Positions 43,201 to 51,724 of a DNA stretch of 64,000 bases are shown here, one piece after another. The DNA is from Leeia aquatica. Lineage in GTDB: Bacteria; Pseudomonadota; Gammaproteobacteria; Burkholderiales; Leeiaceae. Each line of letters starts with the position of its first letter. The stretch's first letter is position 1. Below the pieces are notes generated by a model that worked only from the letters and a program-made list of their open reading frames with translations, was not told the DNA's origin and did not search any database. Location: contig NZ_JABAIM010000002.1 in the NCBI RefSeq assembly GCF_012641365.1, positions 620,001 to 684,000 on the forward strand. Reading direction: 5' to 3'. Made by a program: the position numbers and the translations under genes.

Positions 43201-46200
43201 ATGACCGGCCCCTCACCCTGCAACAGGTAACGGCAACGGAATAGCTCATGCTGTGCCAGCACCGCATCCACCGCCTCGCGCCAGACCTCCCGTTGCAGCG
43301 GGCCATCCAGCAGCAGGATCAGCGGCAAGGCATAGCGGGTGGTGCCCGGCTGCTGTTGCTCGATAAACCACAGCCCGCGCTGTGACCAGCTGAGCGGGGC
43401 TGCCTGTGCAGGACGTGGCGGGAAGCGCTCCGCGATGTCAGTGGTGGGCTCGACATTCGCCTGCTCACCCGCCAGCCAGTGGGCCAGATCATGCAGCACC
43501 GCAGCGGCAAACAGCCGCTGCAGTGGCAACACCACCTGCCAGCGCTGCCGGATACGCGCGGCAAGTTGTACGGCCAGCAGGGAGTCGCCACCGGCGTGAA
43601 AGAAATTGGTTTGCCGGTCCAGTACCGGCCGCCGCAACAGGTCTGCCCATTGCGCCGCCAGCCAGTGCTCCATTTCCCCCTGCAAGGCCTCGCTCGTCCG
43701 TTCGGTCTGCAGTAGCGCAGGGGCAGCCAGCGCACGCCGGTCCAGCTTACCATTCCCTGTCAGCGGCCAATCCTCACGATACTGCCAGCGCTGCGGTACC
43801 ATGGGGGCAGGCAGCCAGTTTGCGGCGAAATCACGCAGCACGTGCAACGCTACCGTGCCTTCAATCCAGGCCAGCAGGAAGGCTTGCCCTTCCGGCTTGA
43901 CCACGACGGCACGCTCGACTTGCGGGTGCCGCTGTAATACCGCCTCGATCTCACCCGGCTCAATGCGGTAGCCATTCAGCTTGAACTGCTGGTCCCGCCG
44001 CCCGATGAATTCAATCTCACCGGAGGGCAAGACGCGGCCCAGATCGCCAGTACGATAAGCATGGTCCTCCAGACCCCGAATGGGCGCGAATCCAGGCAAG
44101 GCTGGGTCCAGGTAGCCGGGGCTTAACCCGATACCGGCGCAGACCAGCTCCCCCACCACCCAGTCCGGGCAGGCTTCATCGCGTTCGTTCAACACATGGT
44201 AACGTGCATTGGCCATCGGGCGACCATAAGGTATGCGTCCGCTCGCCACATCCTGCGCCGTAATACGGTGATGGATATTCCATACCGTAATCTCGGTCGG
44301 CCCCCCCACACTGTAGACCGTTAGCGCAGGCAAATGCTGCCAGAGTTGTTGCACCAGCTCCGCCGCAACCCAATCACCGCCCAGGGTCACCCGGGTCAGC
44401 CCGGCCAGACGTACCCCCTCAGCCTCGGCCTGGGTCAACAGCATCTGCAGCAAGGCGGGGACCGAATTCCAGTACTGTACCGGGTATTGCTGCATCATCT
44501 GCAGCCAGACAGCCGGGTGACGCCGAGCCGCCTGACTGGGCATCAACAGGCTGGCACCTAGCGTCAGGCAACCGTAGACATCGGGCACAGACATATCATG
44601 GTGCAAGGCACTGATGGCAAAAATGCGATCCGCCGACCCCAGCCCCAGCCACGATTGCTGGTCATCCAGCACATTGCATACCCCGCGCTGCAGTACCGGC
44701 ACCCCCTTGGGTTCACCCGTCGATCCCGAGGTAAACAGCACATAGGTTTCCGCATCCGGGCTGGCCTGCCAGCCCGGCAGGGCAGCGGGGACCACCTCGC
44801 CTGCGATTGGCCAGTCTACGGTGTTCAGTGAAGGCACCGGCCACGCGGTGTCTGCATGCACCTCATCACACAACACCAGGCTCACCCCGGCACGATCCAG
44901 AATATGGTTCAGACGCGCCAGCGGCTGCTCTACATCCAGCGGCAGATAAGACCGGCCCGCCAGCACGCAGGCCATCACCGCCACCAGTTGCTCGCCCCCT
45001 TTGCCCAGCACCAGCGCCACGCGCCCGTCTACGTGCTGCAAATGCTCCGCCAGCGCCAGCGCGCGGGTTTGCAGTTCGGCAAAGGTCCAGGCACGGTTTT
45101 CCGTGATGACGGCCATCCGCGCCGCCTGGGCTTGGCAATTCGTCACCATGCGTTGCGCCAAGGGCCGCCAGGGAAACGCCTGATCGGTCTGGTTCAACGC
45201 CACACGGCGGGCCTGTTGCGCCTCCGGCAAAGCCAGTACGGGTGAGGTATTCAGTAATGCGGCAGCCGTGTCACCACCGGCCGCCAGCTGACGGACCAGT
45301 GCGACAAAACCGTCAAACATGGCATCCACCATGCCCTGCGGAAAGCGCTCGGCCAGATAGTCCCAGTTCAACCGCAACTGGCCGGCTTCCTGATAGTACT
45401 GACAATCCAGCCAGACTTGGGGGGTTTGCGACAGGCTCTGCACCACGTCGCCCAGAATGGCGACTTCACGGCCAATGTTGTCCGCGCCCATCGCCAGCTC
45501 TGGCAGCGAGGTAAACACAATGGGGGCGGGGGCCGGCTGTGAGCCACCGGACAGCTGGTTCCACTCCCGCAGCACACGCACGCCGGAGACGGCATCGTGC
45601 TCCATGTCTTGCCACAACTGTTGTTGCAAGGCCCGGACGCGCTCGCCCAGGCTGTGCTCCCCCTGCAAGCGGACCTCCAGCAGATTGAAGCTGGCAAACT
45701 CACCAAGTACCCGATGAATATCCGGGTGCACCGGCATGCGGTTGAAGCGGGGCATGTTCAGCACAAAATGCCAGCAACCGGACCAGCGGGCCAGTACTTC
45801 GCTGTAGCAGGTGGCCAGCAAGGCGGCCAGGGTCAGCCCCTGCTCGCTGACCAGCTGACGTAACTGCCGAGTGTCGGCCTCACTCAAGCGGGTTTCGCAG
45901 CGGGCAAAGCGCGCCGGGATGCGCCCTCCCTCTCCCTGCGTGACCAGCGGCAAGGCAGGTGCCGCAGGCAGCGCCTGCAGCCGGGCCTGCCACCAGGCCA
46001 GATCAGCCTGATACTTTGCGCTGCGCTCAAATGCTTTGCAGGCCAGTACATAGTCACGAAAAGCCAGCCCCGGAACGGGCGGCAGGGCCTCCGGGGACAG
46101 GCAAGCCAGCGCCAACTCGCCCAGCAGGGTCTGGATGCTTTGCCCATCCATGCACCAGATGTCCAGACTCATCAACAAGTGGAAGCGCCCTTCGGGCAAC

Positions 46201-46673
46201 AAGCAGAGCCAGACTTCGTGTTGCGGCCACTGCGCAAGGTCTGCCTTACGATGCATCAAGCGCTCACGCAGCTGCGCCAGCGCTGGCTGCCACGCAGCTT
46301 CAGTCTGCCCAGACCAGTCCTCGCATTGTGGCAAACCCACCCCGGTCTGGAAGGGCAACACCTGCTGCTGGTCGTCACGAATCACCACCCGCAGCATGTC
46401 ATGTCGTTGCAACAGGGTTTCCCAAGCGCGCTGCAGTGTAGGCAAATCCAGGCCCTGACCGCTGCGCTCCATGAAATAGTGCATTCCGGTCTGGTCATCC
46501 CCTTGCCGACCAATCCAGTAGGCTTGCTGCATGTCCAGCAGGGGGAAGGGTTGATAACGTGCCGCCATGTCAGGCACAACCACGGGCAGGTGGTCGGCGG
46601 CCCCGGGCAGCTGGCGCTGCTGTAACCGTCCCTGCAACAGACGCCGTGCCTTGTCGCTCAACGAGGTACTCAC
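40278..46673 (-). CDS. NRPS-A: Cy-A-T-C-A(beta-Ala)-T bimodular synthetase
   Basis: A 2131-residue paralogue of NRPS-B with the same domain order. The Cy domain has FPLLDMQQAYWIGRQ at 43 and DIWCMDG near 171, with TPQVWLD and LNWD at its end. Adenylation 1 has FTSGSTG near 646 and a code of about D-M-P-N-T-G-V-V-W-K, keeping D235, N278 and W331 of cyclising Cys domains. Carrier 1 is S1031. The condensation domain has H1217-H-IAF-D1222-G. Adenylation 2 has V1722-D1723 and the code V-D-W-V-L-S-L-A-D-K, the closest of the three to beta-alanine. Carrier 2 is S2062 in the LGLNSLS variant. It is coupled to PKS-A and to the decarboxylase by 4-bp overlaps. Confidence 0.9.
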   Translation of the reverse strand: MSTSLSDKARRLLQGRLQQRQLPGAADHLPVVVPDMAARYQPFPLLDMQQAYWIGRQGDDQTGMHYFMERSGQGLDLPTLQRAWETLLQRHDMLRVVIRDDQQQVLPFQTGVGLPQCEDWSGQTEAAWQPALAQLRERLMHRKADLAQWPQHEVWLCLLPEGRFHLLMSLDIWCMDGQSIQTLLGELALACLSPEALPPVPGLAFRDYVLACKAFERSAKYQADLAWWQARLQALPAAPALPLVTQGEGGRIPARFARCETRLSEADTRQLRQLVSEQGLTLAALLATCYSEVLARWSGCWHFVLNMPRFNRMPVHPDIHRVLGEFASFNLLEVRLQGEHSLGERVRALQQQLWQDMEHDAVSGVRVLREWNQLSGGSQPAPAPIVFTSLPELAMGADNIGREVAILGDVVQSLSQTPQVWLDCQYYQEAGQLRLNWDYLAERFPQGMVDAMFDGFVALVRQLAAGGDTAAALLNTSPVLALPEAQQARRVALNQTDQAFPWRPLAQRMVTNCQAQAARMAVITENRAWTFAELQTRALALAEHLQHVDGRVALVLGKGGEQLVAVMACVLAGRSYLPLDVEQPLARLNHILDRAGVSLVLCDEVHADTAWPVPSLNTVDWPIAGEVVPAALPGWQASPDAETYVLFTSGSTGEPKGVPVLQRGVCNVLDDQQSWLGLGSADRIFAISALHHDMSVPDVYGCLTLGASLLMPSQAARRHPAVWLQMMQQYPVQYWNSVPALLQMLLTQAEAEGVRLAGLTRVTLGGDWVAAELVQQLWQHLPALTVYSVGGPTEITVWNIHHRITAQDVASGRIPYGRPMANARYHVLNERDEACPDWVVGELVCAGIGLSPGYLDPALPGFAPIRGLEDHAYRTGDLGRVLPSGEIEFIGRRDQQFKLNGYRIEPGEIEAVLQRHPQVERAVVVKPEGQAFLLAWIEGTVALHVLRDFAANWLPAPMVPQRWQYREDWPLTGNGKLDRRALAAPALLQTERTSEALQGEMEHWLAAQWADLLRRPVLDRQTNFFHAGGDSLLAVQLAARIRQRWQVVLPLQRLFAAAVLHDLAHWLAGEQANVEPTTDIAERFPPRPAQAAPLSWSQRGLWFIEQQQPGTTRYALPLILLLDGPLQREVWREAVDAVLAQHELFRCRYLLQGEGPVMLPDGPSPRLQLITPPEGEAVEAVLSRLLSQGFDLAAGESLRVRLLQVHAEQHLLVLHAHHIAFDGWSFGEALQQFSAAYHQLLKGVPVAPQTYHYGDYASWQQSLPLDAVARTFWQQALTELPVLELTTDRPRPAHLQGTAGCANLRLPDELVQQLDQLARRTDCTRFILLLSVFQLLLGRYSQQEAVVVGSYVAGREHPASQHLLGCCVNNLPLCARWQPAQRFVDYLQQNRQHILQAFEHQHFPFEQMVALQGQAPDPARHPLYQVGFAMQPAAAWPQLQGGVSLQQLRPPVASAHMDIDLYVLSDETGLQLELNYLSELFDAARMQNLLQHYQQLLASVCAQPEAELSQLAYWPAPIYPAQPADPAIDLPQRLLDSLLQHADQVLLQAEGQDWTGRQLLEISQAWARQLQGEGVAPGQRVGVYLHRSVQHVCSMLALCWLGAVYVPLDADYPDARIHDMLDLAEPVRVLTVHALQGRLPAHWQALSLCLPLATTDATEPWLLPVVQPREVMYVLFTSGSTGRPKGVMGTWLTAQSRTDWSRTTYPIAGGAGCAVRTPMNFVDALWEVLDPLLAGGRLVLVPSTLLMDSASLLPWLEQQAVRRMVIVPGLLRGWLQQPHHLAGWHSLQLLLSSGEAPQRAELQQLYQLLPEVRFVNLYGSSEVADVTVSEWPRGPSPAPVTLGKPLPGCQILLLDRWLQAVPPGNSGQIHVAGWHLPAGYLGQPTPELCLPDTGWPLFPMGDWGHLDGAGDLRHEGRRDELVKIRGNRVELGEVLRQLQQVSGLSDVSVQAVPDRQGGLQLVTWLGGIEREALATLRQQLSARLPAYMVPTRWHALAQLPRLPNGKLDRTRLLTLEAESPPQSKTPVHDEERALATMLAEVIGLSPDQLDLTQGFYELGLNSLSLAVWHARLEAHYPKAGLTLTELFQYNNLRQLAARLSPPSVTDVRDECESVPLRQRRERQKRMGQEET

Positions 46674-49642
46674 GCCAGCGCCTCCCCTTCTGCCGCTTGC
46701 TCCAGCAGCAGCTCCACCGCCAGCAGCATGTCGCCCAGTGTCCGCAGATTCATCATTTGCCCCAGTGGCAGTTCCAGACCCAGGTCACGTTGTAGTGCGG
46801 CGCGGATCTGCACGGCGGCCAGCGAATTACCGCCCAGCAAAAAGAAGTCACTGTCCCGGCTCAGGTTGCGGGTGCCCAGTGCTTGCTGCCAGTACCCGGC
46901 AATCAGGCTGAACAGCGGGTCCGCCTCATCCAGCGGTATGTCGGCAGGGGCTGTCTCAGCGGAAGCGGGCACCTGCACCATGCTCACCGATGCAGGCGTG
47001 GCAGCGACCACCGACTCCGGCTTGAGCCAGTAGCGTGTTTTGGCAAAAGCATAGCCCGGCATATGGATACGTCGCCCGCCTTCCACCGGTTGCCAGTGCG
47101 TCAGGTAGTCAAGCCGGAATGCTTCACCGACATGCCGCAGCCAGCTATACGGGGCGGCCTCGCCCTCATCCAGCGAGGTCAGGCAACCATCGGGCAGCGC
47201 CTGCCGCAGCAGGCCAGCCAACTGGCTGCGTGGCCCAATCTCGAGCGCGCGCACCACGCCTAATGTCTGCAACTGCTGCAGGGATTCGGCAAAGCGGACG
47301 GTCTGGCGCAGGTGATCGCGCCAGTAGCGGGCATCCGGTGCCTGGGTCGCCAGGCGACCATCCAGATTGCGCACCCAGGGCAGCCTGGACGGCTGGAAGG
47401 TCAGCCGGGCCGCCACCGTCTCAAACTCATCCAGAATCGGGTCCAGCCATGCGGAGTGGAAGGCGCTGCTGACAGGTAGACGTACCGCATCCAGCCCCAG
47501 CGTCTGCACCACCTGTTGCAAGCGCTCAATGTCCGTCGCCGCACCGGATACCACCACCTGTTCCGGTCCATTGTGGGCTGCAATCTGCAGCGGGAAACCA
47601 TCACGTAGCAGGTTTTCTACCTGTGCCAGCGACGCCCGCAGTACCAGCATGCCGCCGGTGCGGGGCAAGCGGTCCATCAACCGTCCCCGCTCACACACCA
47701 GCCGCAAGGCATCCTCCAGTGACAACACACCAGCCAGATGTGCCGCCACGTACTCCCCCAGACTATGCCCCAGCAGGACACCCGGCTTGGCACCTTGCGC
47801 CAGCCACAGCTGTGCCAAACCATATTGCAGGGTGAACAGCACGGGCTGCAGCTGTGCGGCCGCGTCAAAGGCCAATGCCATCGGCTGGCTGCCTTCGAAC
47901 CATGCCTGCAGCGGCAAGGTCACTTCCACCGGCAGCGCGGCAACACAACGCGCCACCGCCTCACGAAATACCGGCTGCTGCGGGTATAGCCCCAAAGCCA
48001 TACCTGGGTAATGGGCACCTTGCCCACTGAACACCCAGGCTGTCTTGCCACTGCGGGCCGCCTCAACAGGCATGGACTGAGCGGACAGCAGGCGAGGCAG
48101 GTCTGCCAGCGCATCCACCACCCAGGCCTGACGATAAGGCCACACCTTGCGTCCGATCGCCGCGGTGTGGCACAGGTCTGCCAGCGACACCTGCCCATCT
48201 GGCTGCTGCAGCCAGTCTGCCAGCTGCTGGCGTTGACGCTGCAATGCCTCATTATCGCGTGCACTCAACACCAGCAACGCCGGACCGGGCACCGTACCCG
48301 GCACCGGCAAGGGCGCTTCCTGCACCACCAGGTGTGCATTGGTGCCACCGAAACCAAAGGCGCTGACCCCGGCCCGTCGCGGCCGACGAGTCCTCAGCCA
48401 GGGGCGTACACGGTCATTGATGAAGAAGGGGCTGCCTTCCAGTTTAAGCTGCGGATTGGGCAGGCGGTAATGCAGGGTAGGTGGCAGCAATTCATGCTTG
48501 AGGGACAGCACGGTCTTGATCAAGCCTGCCATGCCCGCCACCGTATTCAGGTGCCCGACATTGCTTTTCACGGCACCGAGCGCGCAACGCTGCTCACGTT
48601 GGCCACCTTGCCCAAACGCCAGCTGCAGCGCCCGGAACTCGATCGGATCACCCAACCGGGTACCGGTACCATGAGTTTCCACATAGTCGATGCTGTCCGG
48701 GCTGACATCGGCCAGCCGGTGCGCCATGCGGATCACCTCCACCTGACCGTCCACTCCGGGAGCCATGAAGTCCATCTTGCGCTGCGCATCATTATTGATG
48801 GCGGCAGACAGGATCAGGGCATCAATCGTATCGCCCTCCTGCAGCGCATCTTCCAGCCGCTTGAGCACCACGCAGGCGACGCCACTGCCCATGATGGTGC
48901 CTTCGCCTTCGGCATCAAAGGGGCGGCAATGCCCGTCCGGCGAGAGGATGGTACCCGGCTGGTAGCGGTAGCCCTGACGATCCGGCAGCATCAGACCGGA
49001 GGCACCGGCCAGCGCCATGTCACACTGCCACGACAGCAAACTCTGGCAGGCGGTGGCCACCGCCACCAATGAGGTGGAGCACGCCGTCTGAATGTTCATG
49101 CTGGGACCGCGCAGACCCAGCTTGTACGATACCCAGGTGGTCAGGTAGTCCTTGTCGTTGTAGGTGAGGACTTCCAGCCATTGCGCCACATCCGGTTCCT
49201 GCAGCTTGCCGAGCAGGTTCTGCCACAGGTAGACACTGGGGTTGGAACCCGCAAACACCCCGACCCGCTGCTTGCCCAGTCGGCTGACGTCATAGCCGGC
49301 ATCCTCCATGGCGTGCCAGCAGGTTTGCAGGAACAGGCGAATCTGCGGGTCCATCCAGCTGGCCTGCTTGTCGCTGATGCCAAAGAAGGCGGCATCAAAG
49401 CAGTCGATATCGTCCAGCGACATGCTGGCCGCTACCCAGTCCGGCTGCAGTGCCGCCGCGATCCCCTGCTGTTGCAGCTGTGCGCGGTCCAGCTCAGTGC
49501 GACCTTCGCGGCCGGATTTAAGGTTGTCCCAGAAGGCCGCCAGATGGCCGGCGCCGGGAAAGCGTCCGGCCATGCCGATCACGGCAATGGCATCCGGGTG
49601 ATCCTGTAGCAATTGGTGCTGCTCGTCCGTCAGCATGGACAT
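46670..49642 (-). CDS. PKS-A: KS-AT-ACP polyketide synthase module
   Basis: A 990-residue type I module. The KS has C188 in QTACSTSLVAV, H324 in ETHGTGT and H364 in KSNVGHLN. The AT has S627 in LGHSLGEY and SAFH at 726-729, consistent with malonyl-CoA. The ACP has S940 in LGGNSLA. There is no reducing domain. It lies directly after the FAAL-ACP gene and before NRPS-A, so it should extend the activated fatty acid to a beta-ketoacyl chain that the NRPS-A Cy domain joins to its first residue. Confidence 0.92.
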   Translation of the reverse strand: MSMLTDEQHQLLQDHPDAIAVIGMAGRFPGAGHLAAFWDNLKSGREGRTELDRAQLQQQGIAAALQPDWVAASMSLDDIDCFDAAFFGISDKQASWMDPQIRLFLQTCWHAMEDAGYDVSRLGKQRVGVFAGSNPSVYLWQNLLGKLQEPDVAQWLEVLTYNDKDYLTTWVSYKLGLRGPSMNIQTACSTSLVAVATACQSLLSWQCDMALAGASGLMLPDRQGYRYQPGTILSPDGHCRPFDAEGEGTIMGSGVACVVLKRLEDALQEGDTIDALILSAAINNDAQRKMDFMAPGVDGQVEVIRMAHRLADVSPDSIDYVETHGTGTRLGDPIEFRALQLAFGQGGQREQRCALGAVKSNVGHLNTVAGMAGLIKTVLSLKHELLPPTLHYRLPNPQLKLEGSPFFINDRVRPWLRTRRPRRAGVSAFGFGGTNAHLVVQEAPLPVPGTVPGPALLVLSARDNEALQRQRQQLADWLQQPDGQVSLADLCHTAAIGRKVWPYRQAWVVDALADLPRLLSAQSMPVEAARSGKTAWVFSGQGAHYPGMALGLYPQQPVFREAVARCVAALPVEVTLPLQAWFEGSQPMALAFDAAAQLQPVLFTLQYGLAQLWLAQGAKPGVLLGHSLGEYVAAHLAGVLSLEDALRLVCERGRLMDRLPRTGGMLVLRASLAQVENLLRDGFPLQIAAHNGPEQVVVSGAATDIERLQQVVQTLGLDAVRLPVSSAFHSAWLDPILDEFETVAARLTFQPSRLPWVRNLDGRLATQAPDARYWRDHLRQTVRFAESLQQLQTLGVVRALEIGPRSQLAGLLRQALPDGCLTSLDEGEAAPYSWLRHVGEAFRLDYLTHWQPVEGGRRIHMPGYAFAKTRYWLKPESVVAATPASVSMVQVPASAETAPADIPLDEADPLFSLIAGYWQQALGTRNLSRDSDFFLLGGNSLAAVQIRAALQRDLGLELPLGQMMNLRTLGDMLLAVELLLEQAAEGEALA

Positions 49643-49660
49643 GGTGTACTCCGCAGTGGA

Positions 49661-51682
49661 TCAATCAGCCAGCCGTTCGCGGCGTCGTGCTGCATGCGCC
49701 TGACGCCCGGCTGGGTGTGCAGGCTCAGTGGCCTGCGTGCAACGTTGCTGAATGTGTGCCGCCAGGGCCGCGAGCGATGGCGCCTGAAACAGGTCAATCA
49801 GGTCCAGCTTCCATTCGGGATGCTGTCGGTACACGCGCTCGTACAGCGCCGTGACACCGCTGGAACTCATGCCCAGCTCGAACAGGCTGCGCTCCGGGTC
49901 CAGTCCGGCAACAGGTTGCTGCAGCTGCTCAGCCAACTGGCCCATCAGCCAGGGCAGGATGTCTTCTGGCGTGTCCGTCATGGTGGGCTGCAGCTGCTCC
50001 GCGCGGAAGCGATAGCGGGCGGGGAAGGCATCCTGCTGCCATAACAGGCGGCTTTCGCGACGCTGAATCTTGCCGCTGGAGGTTTTCGGCACGCTGCCGG
50101 GGGTGGTGAACAGCAGCTCATCCAGGGTTATGCCGTGCTCTTCGGCCAGCGCCTGCTGAATGTCCAGCGCGTATGCAAGCAAGGTCGCCGCCGTTGCCTC
50201 CTTTTCAACCTCCTGCACCATCACCAGCCGCTCGCCGTGCTCACTTTCCACACTGAACGCGGCACCGCCATCCACCCGCAGCAAAGGTCGGTCCTGCTGT
50301 ACCAGCCATTCGATGTCGGTCGGTACCAGATTGCGCCCTTGATGAATGATCAGGTCTTTCAGGCGCCCGCTGATCACCAGCTGCGTGCCCGCCCAGTAGC
50401 CGAGGTCACCCGTGCGTAAGTAGCAGCCGGCCTCATCCTGCCGCTGCGCCTGGAATATGGCCTGGGTCAACACGGGGTCCTGCCAGTACCCCTGGGCAAC
50501 GCATGGGTTGCGGGTGGAGATCCAGATTTCGCCCACCTGCCCAGCCGCCGAGGGCAGCCGGGTATCCGGGTCGACAATGCAGACATCCTCTGCCTGGAAG
50601 GGCGTGCCGCACGCTACCGTGGCCGCCTCCCGGTCCCCCGGCCGCACTGGCTGGTCCAGCCGTGGCTGCCCAGGCAAGCCACTGCTGACAAACAGGGTGG
50701 CCTCGGCCATGCCGTAGCCCCCGTGCAGTACGCCCGGCTGCAAGCCGCAAGCCACAAAACGGGCTTCAAAGCGGGACAAGGTGCGGGCCTTGATCGGCTC
50801 AGCACCGCAATGCGCCCAGCGCCAGCAAGACAGCTCCAGCGCCGCCAGCTCGGCCTCCGGAATACGATCGAGGCAAAGCTGGTAGGCAAAGTTGGGGCCA
50901 CCACTGCTGACCGCGCGATAGCGGCTGATACTGGACAACCAGACTCCGGGGTCTCGCAACAAGGCCATCGGTGGCAGAATGATGTGCTCACTGCCGGTAT
51001 ATAGCGCCAGCATCAGTCCATGCACCAGCCCATAGTCATGGAAGTGTGGCATCCACTCCAGGGTCACGGCGGGCTGCAGCAGGCCGGAACGCTGGGCCAG
51101 CTGCTGGAGGTTGTTCAGCAGATTGCGCTGGCTGATCATCACCCCCTTGGGCTGCCCGGTAGAGCCCGAGCTGTACTGCAAGTACGCCACGGCATCCGGA
51201 TCGGCATCAGGCAGGGTGCCCCCCCCGGTGGACAAAGGCCAGCTGGGCCACTGGTAGGCCTGCAGATCCAGCCAGACCTGTTCACCCTGTGCCCGTGCAT
51301 CGGTCAGGAATGCTGGATCAGCCAAGACCACTGTCGCCTGGCAATCCGCCGCAATCCGCTGCAGGCGGGGCAGCGCACGCTTGAGACCCACGGCAGCGGG
51401 GCGTGCGGTGGGTACTGCGATCCGTCCCGCCAGCAAGGTGGCGAGAAAAGCCACCACAAAGTCGATCCCGGCCGGGAACAGCAGCAGGATGCTGTGTTGC
51501 GTCGCAGGCAGCCCTGCCAGCTGGCGCGCCGTCGTCTGGACCCGCTGCTGCAGTTCATGCCAGCGGATGTGCGCTCGCTCACGGCCCCGACTATCCAGTT
51601 CCCGGTAGGCTATTGCATCAGGCTGTACTGTCGCCCAATGCTGTAAAACCTGATTCAGGTCATTAAACATAATGATACTCAT
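49661..51682 (-). CDS. Fatty acyl-AMP ligase fused to an acyl carrier protein (loading module)
   Basis: A 673-residue protein. The FAAL domain (about 1-555) has the AMP-binding YSSGSTGQPKGVMIS, the FAAL-type WMPHFHDYGLVHGLMLALYTG, GGPNFAYQLC, and GYGMAEATLFVSS, and GDLGY further on. A carrier domain (about 575-650) has the phosphopantetheine site near S607 (LFELGMSSSG). It activates a free fatty acid as acyl-AMP and loads it on its own ACP to start the chain. A Fur-like box (51669-51685) overlaps the start, and no clear ribosome-binding site precedes either Met1 or Met5 (51670), so the exact start is uncertain. Confidence 0.9.
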   Translation of the reverse strand: MSIIMFNDLNQVLQHWATVQPDAIAYRELDSRGRERAHIRWHELQQRVQTTARQLAGLPATQHSILLLFPAGIDFVVAFLATLLAGRIAVPTARPAAVGLKRALPRLQRIAADCQATVVLADPAFLTDARAQGEQVWLDLQAYQWPSWPLSTGGGTLPDADPDAVAYLQYSSGSTGQPKGVMISQRNLLNNLQQLAQRSGLLQPAVTLEWMPHFHDYGLVHGLMLALYTGSEHIILPPMALLRDPGVWLSSISRYRAVSSGGPNFAYQLCLDRIPEAELAALELSCWRWAHCGAEPIKARTLSRFEARFVACGLQPGVLHGGYGMAEATLFVSSGLPGQPRLDQPVRPGDREAATVACGTPFQAEDVCIVDPDTRLPSAAGQVGEIWISTRNPCVAQGYWQDPVLTQAIFQAQRQDEAGCYLRTGDLGYWAGTQLVISGRLKDLIIHQGRNLVPTDIEWLVQQDRPLLRVDGGAAFSVESEHGERLVMVQEVEKEATAATLLAYALDIQQALAEEHGITLDELLFTTPGSVPKTSSGKIQRRESRLLWQQDAFPARYRFRAEQLQPTMTDTPEDILPWLMGQLAEQLQQPVAGLDPERSLFELGMSSSGVTALYERVYRQHPEWKLDLIDLFQAPSLAALAAHIQQRCTQATEPAHPAGRQAHAARRRERLAD

Positions 51683-51685
51683 TTA
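51669..51685 (-). promoter_or_regulatory. Fur-box-like site at the FAAL-ACP start
   Basis: ATAATGATACTCATTTA matches the core ATAATGATAATCATTAT at 14 of 17 positions and overlaps the first codons of the FAAL gene. It follows a hairpin that may end the transport transcript, so it probably belongs to a promoter of the biosynthetic genes. Confidence 0.65.
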
Positions 51686-51698
51686 CATTAAAAGTCAT

Positions 51699-51720
51699 AA
51701 AAATGAGCGATACCACGCTC
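51699..51720 (-). terminator. Weak terminator-like hairpin after the MATE gene
   Basis: On the minus strand GAGCG-TGGTAT-CGCTC is followed by A and then TTTTT. It lies in the 42-bp gap between the MATE and FAAL genes and may partly separate the transport and biosynthetic units. Confidence 0.4.
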
Positions 51721-51724
51721 CGGA

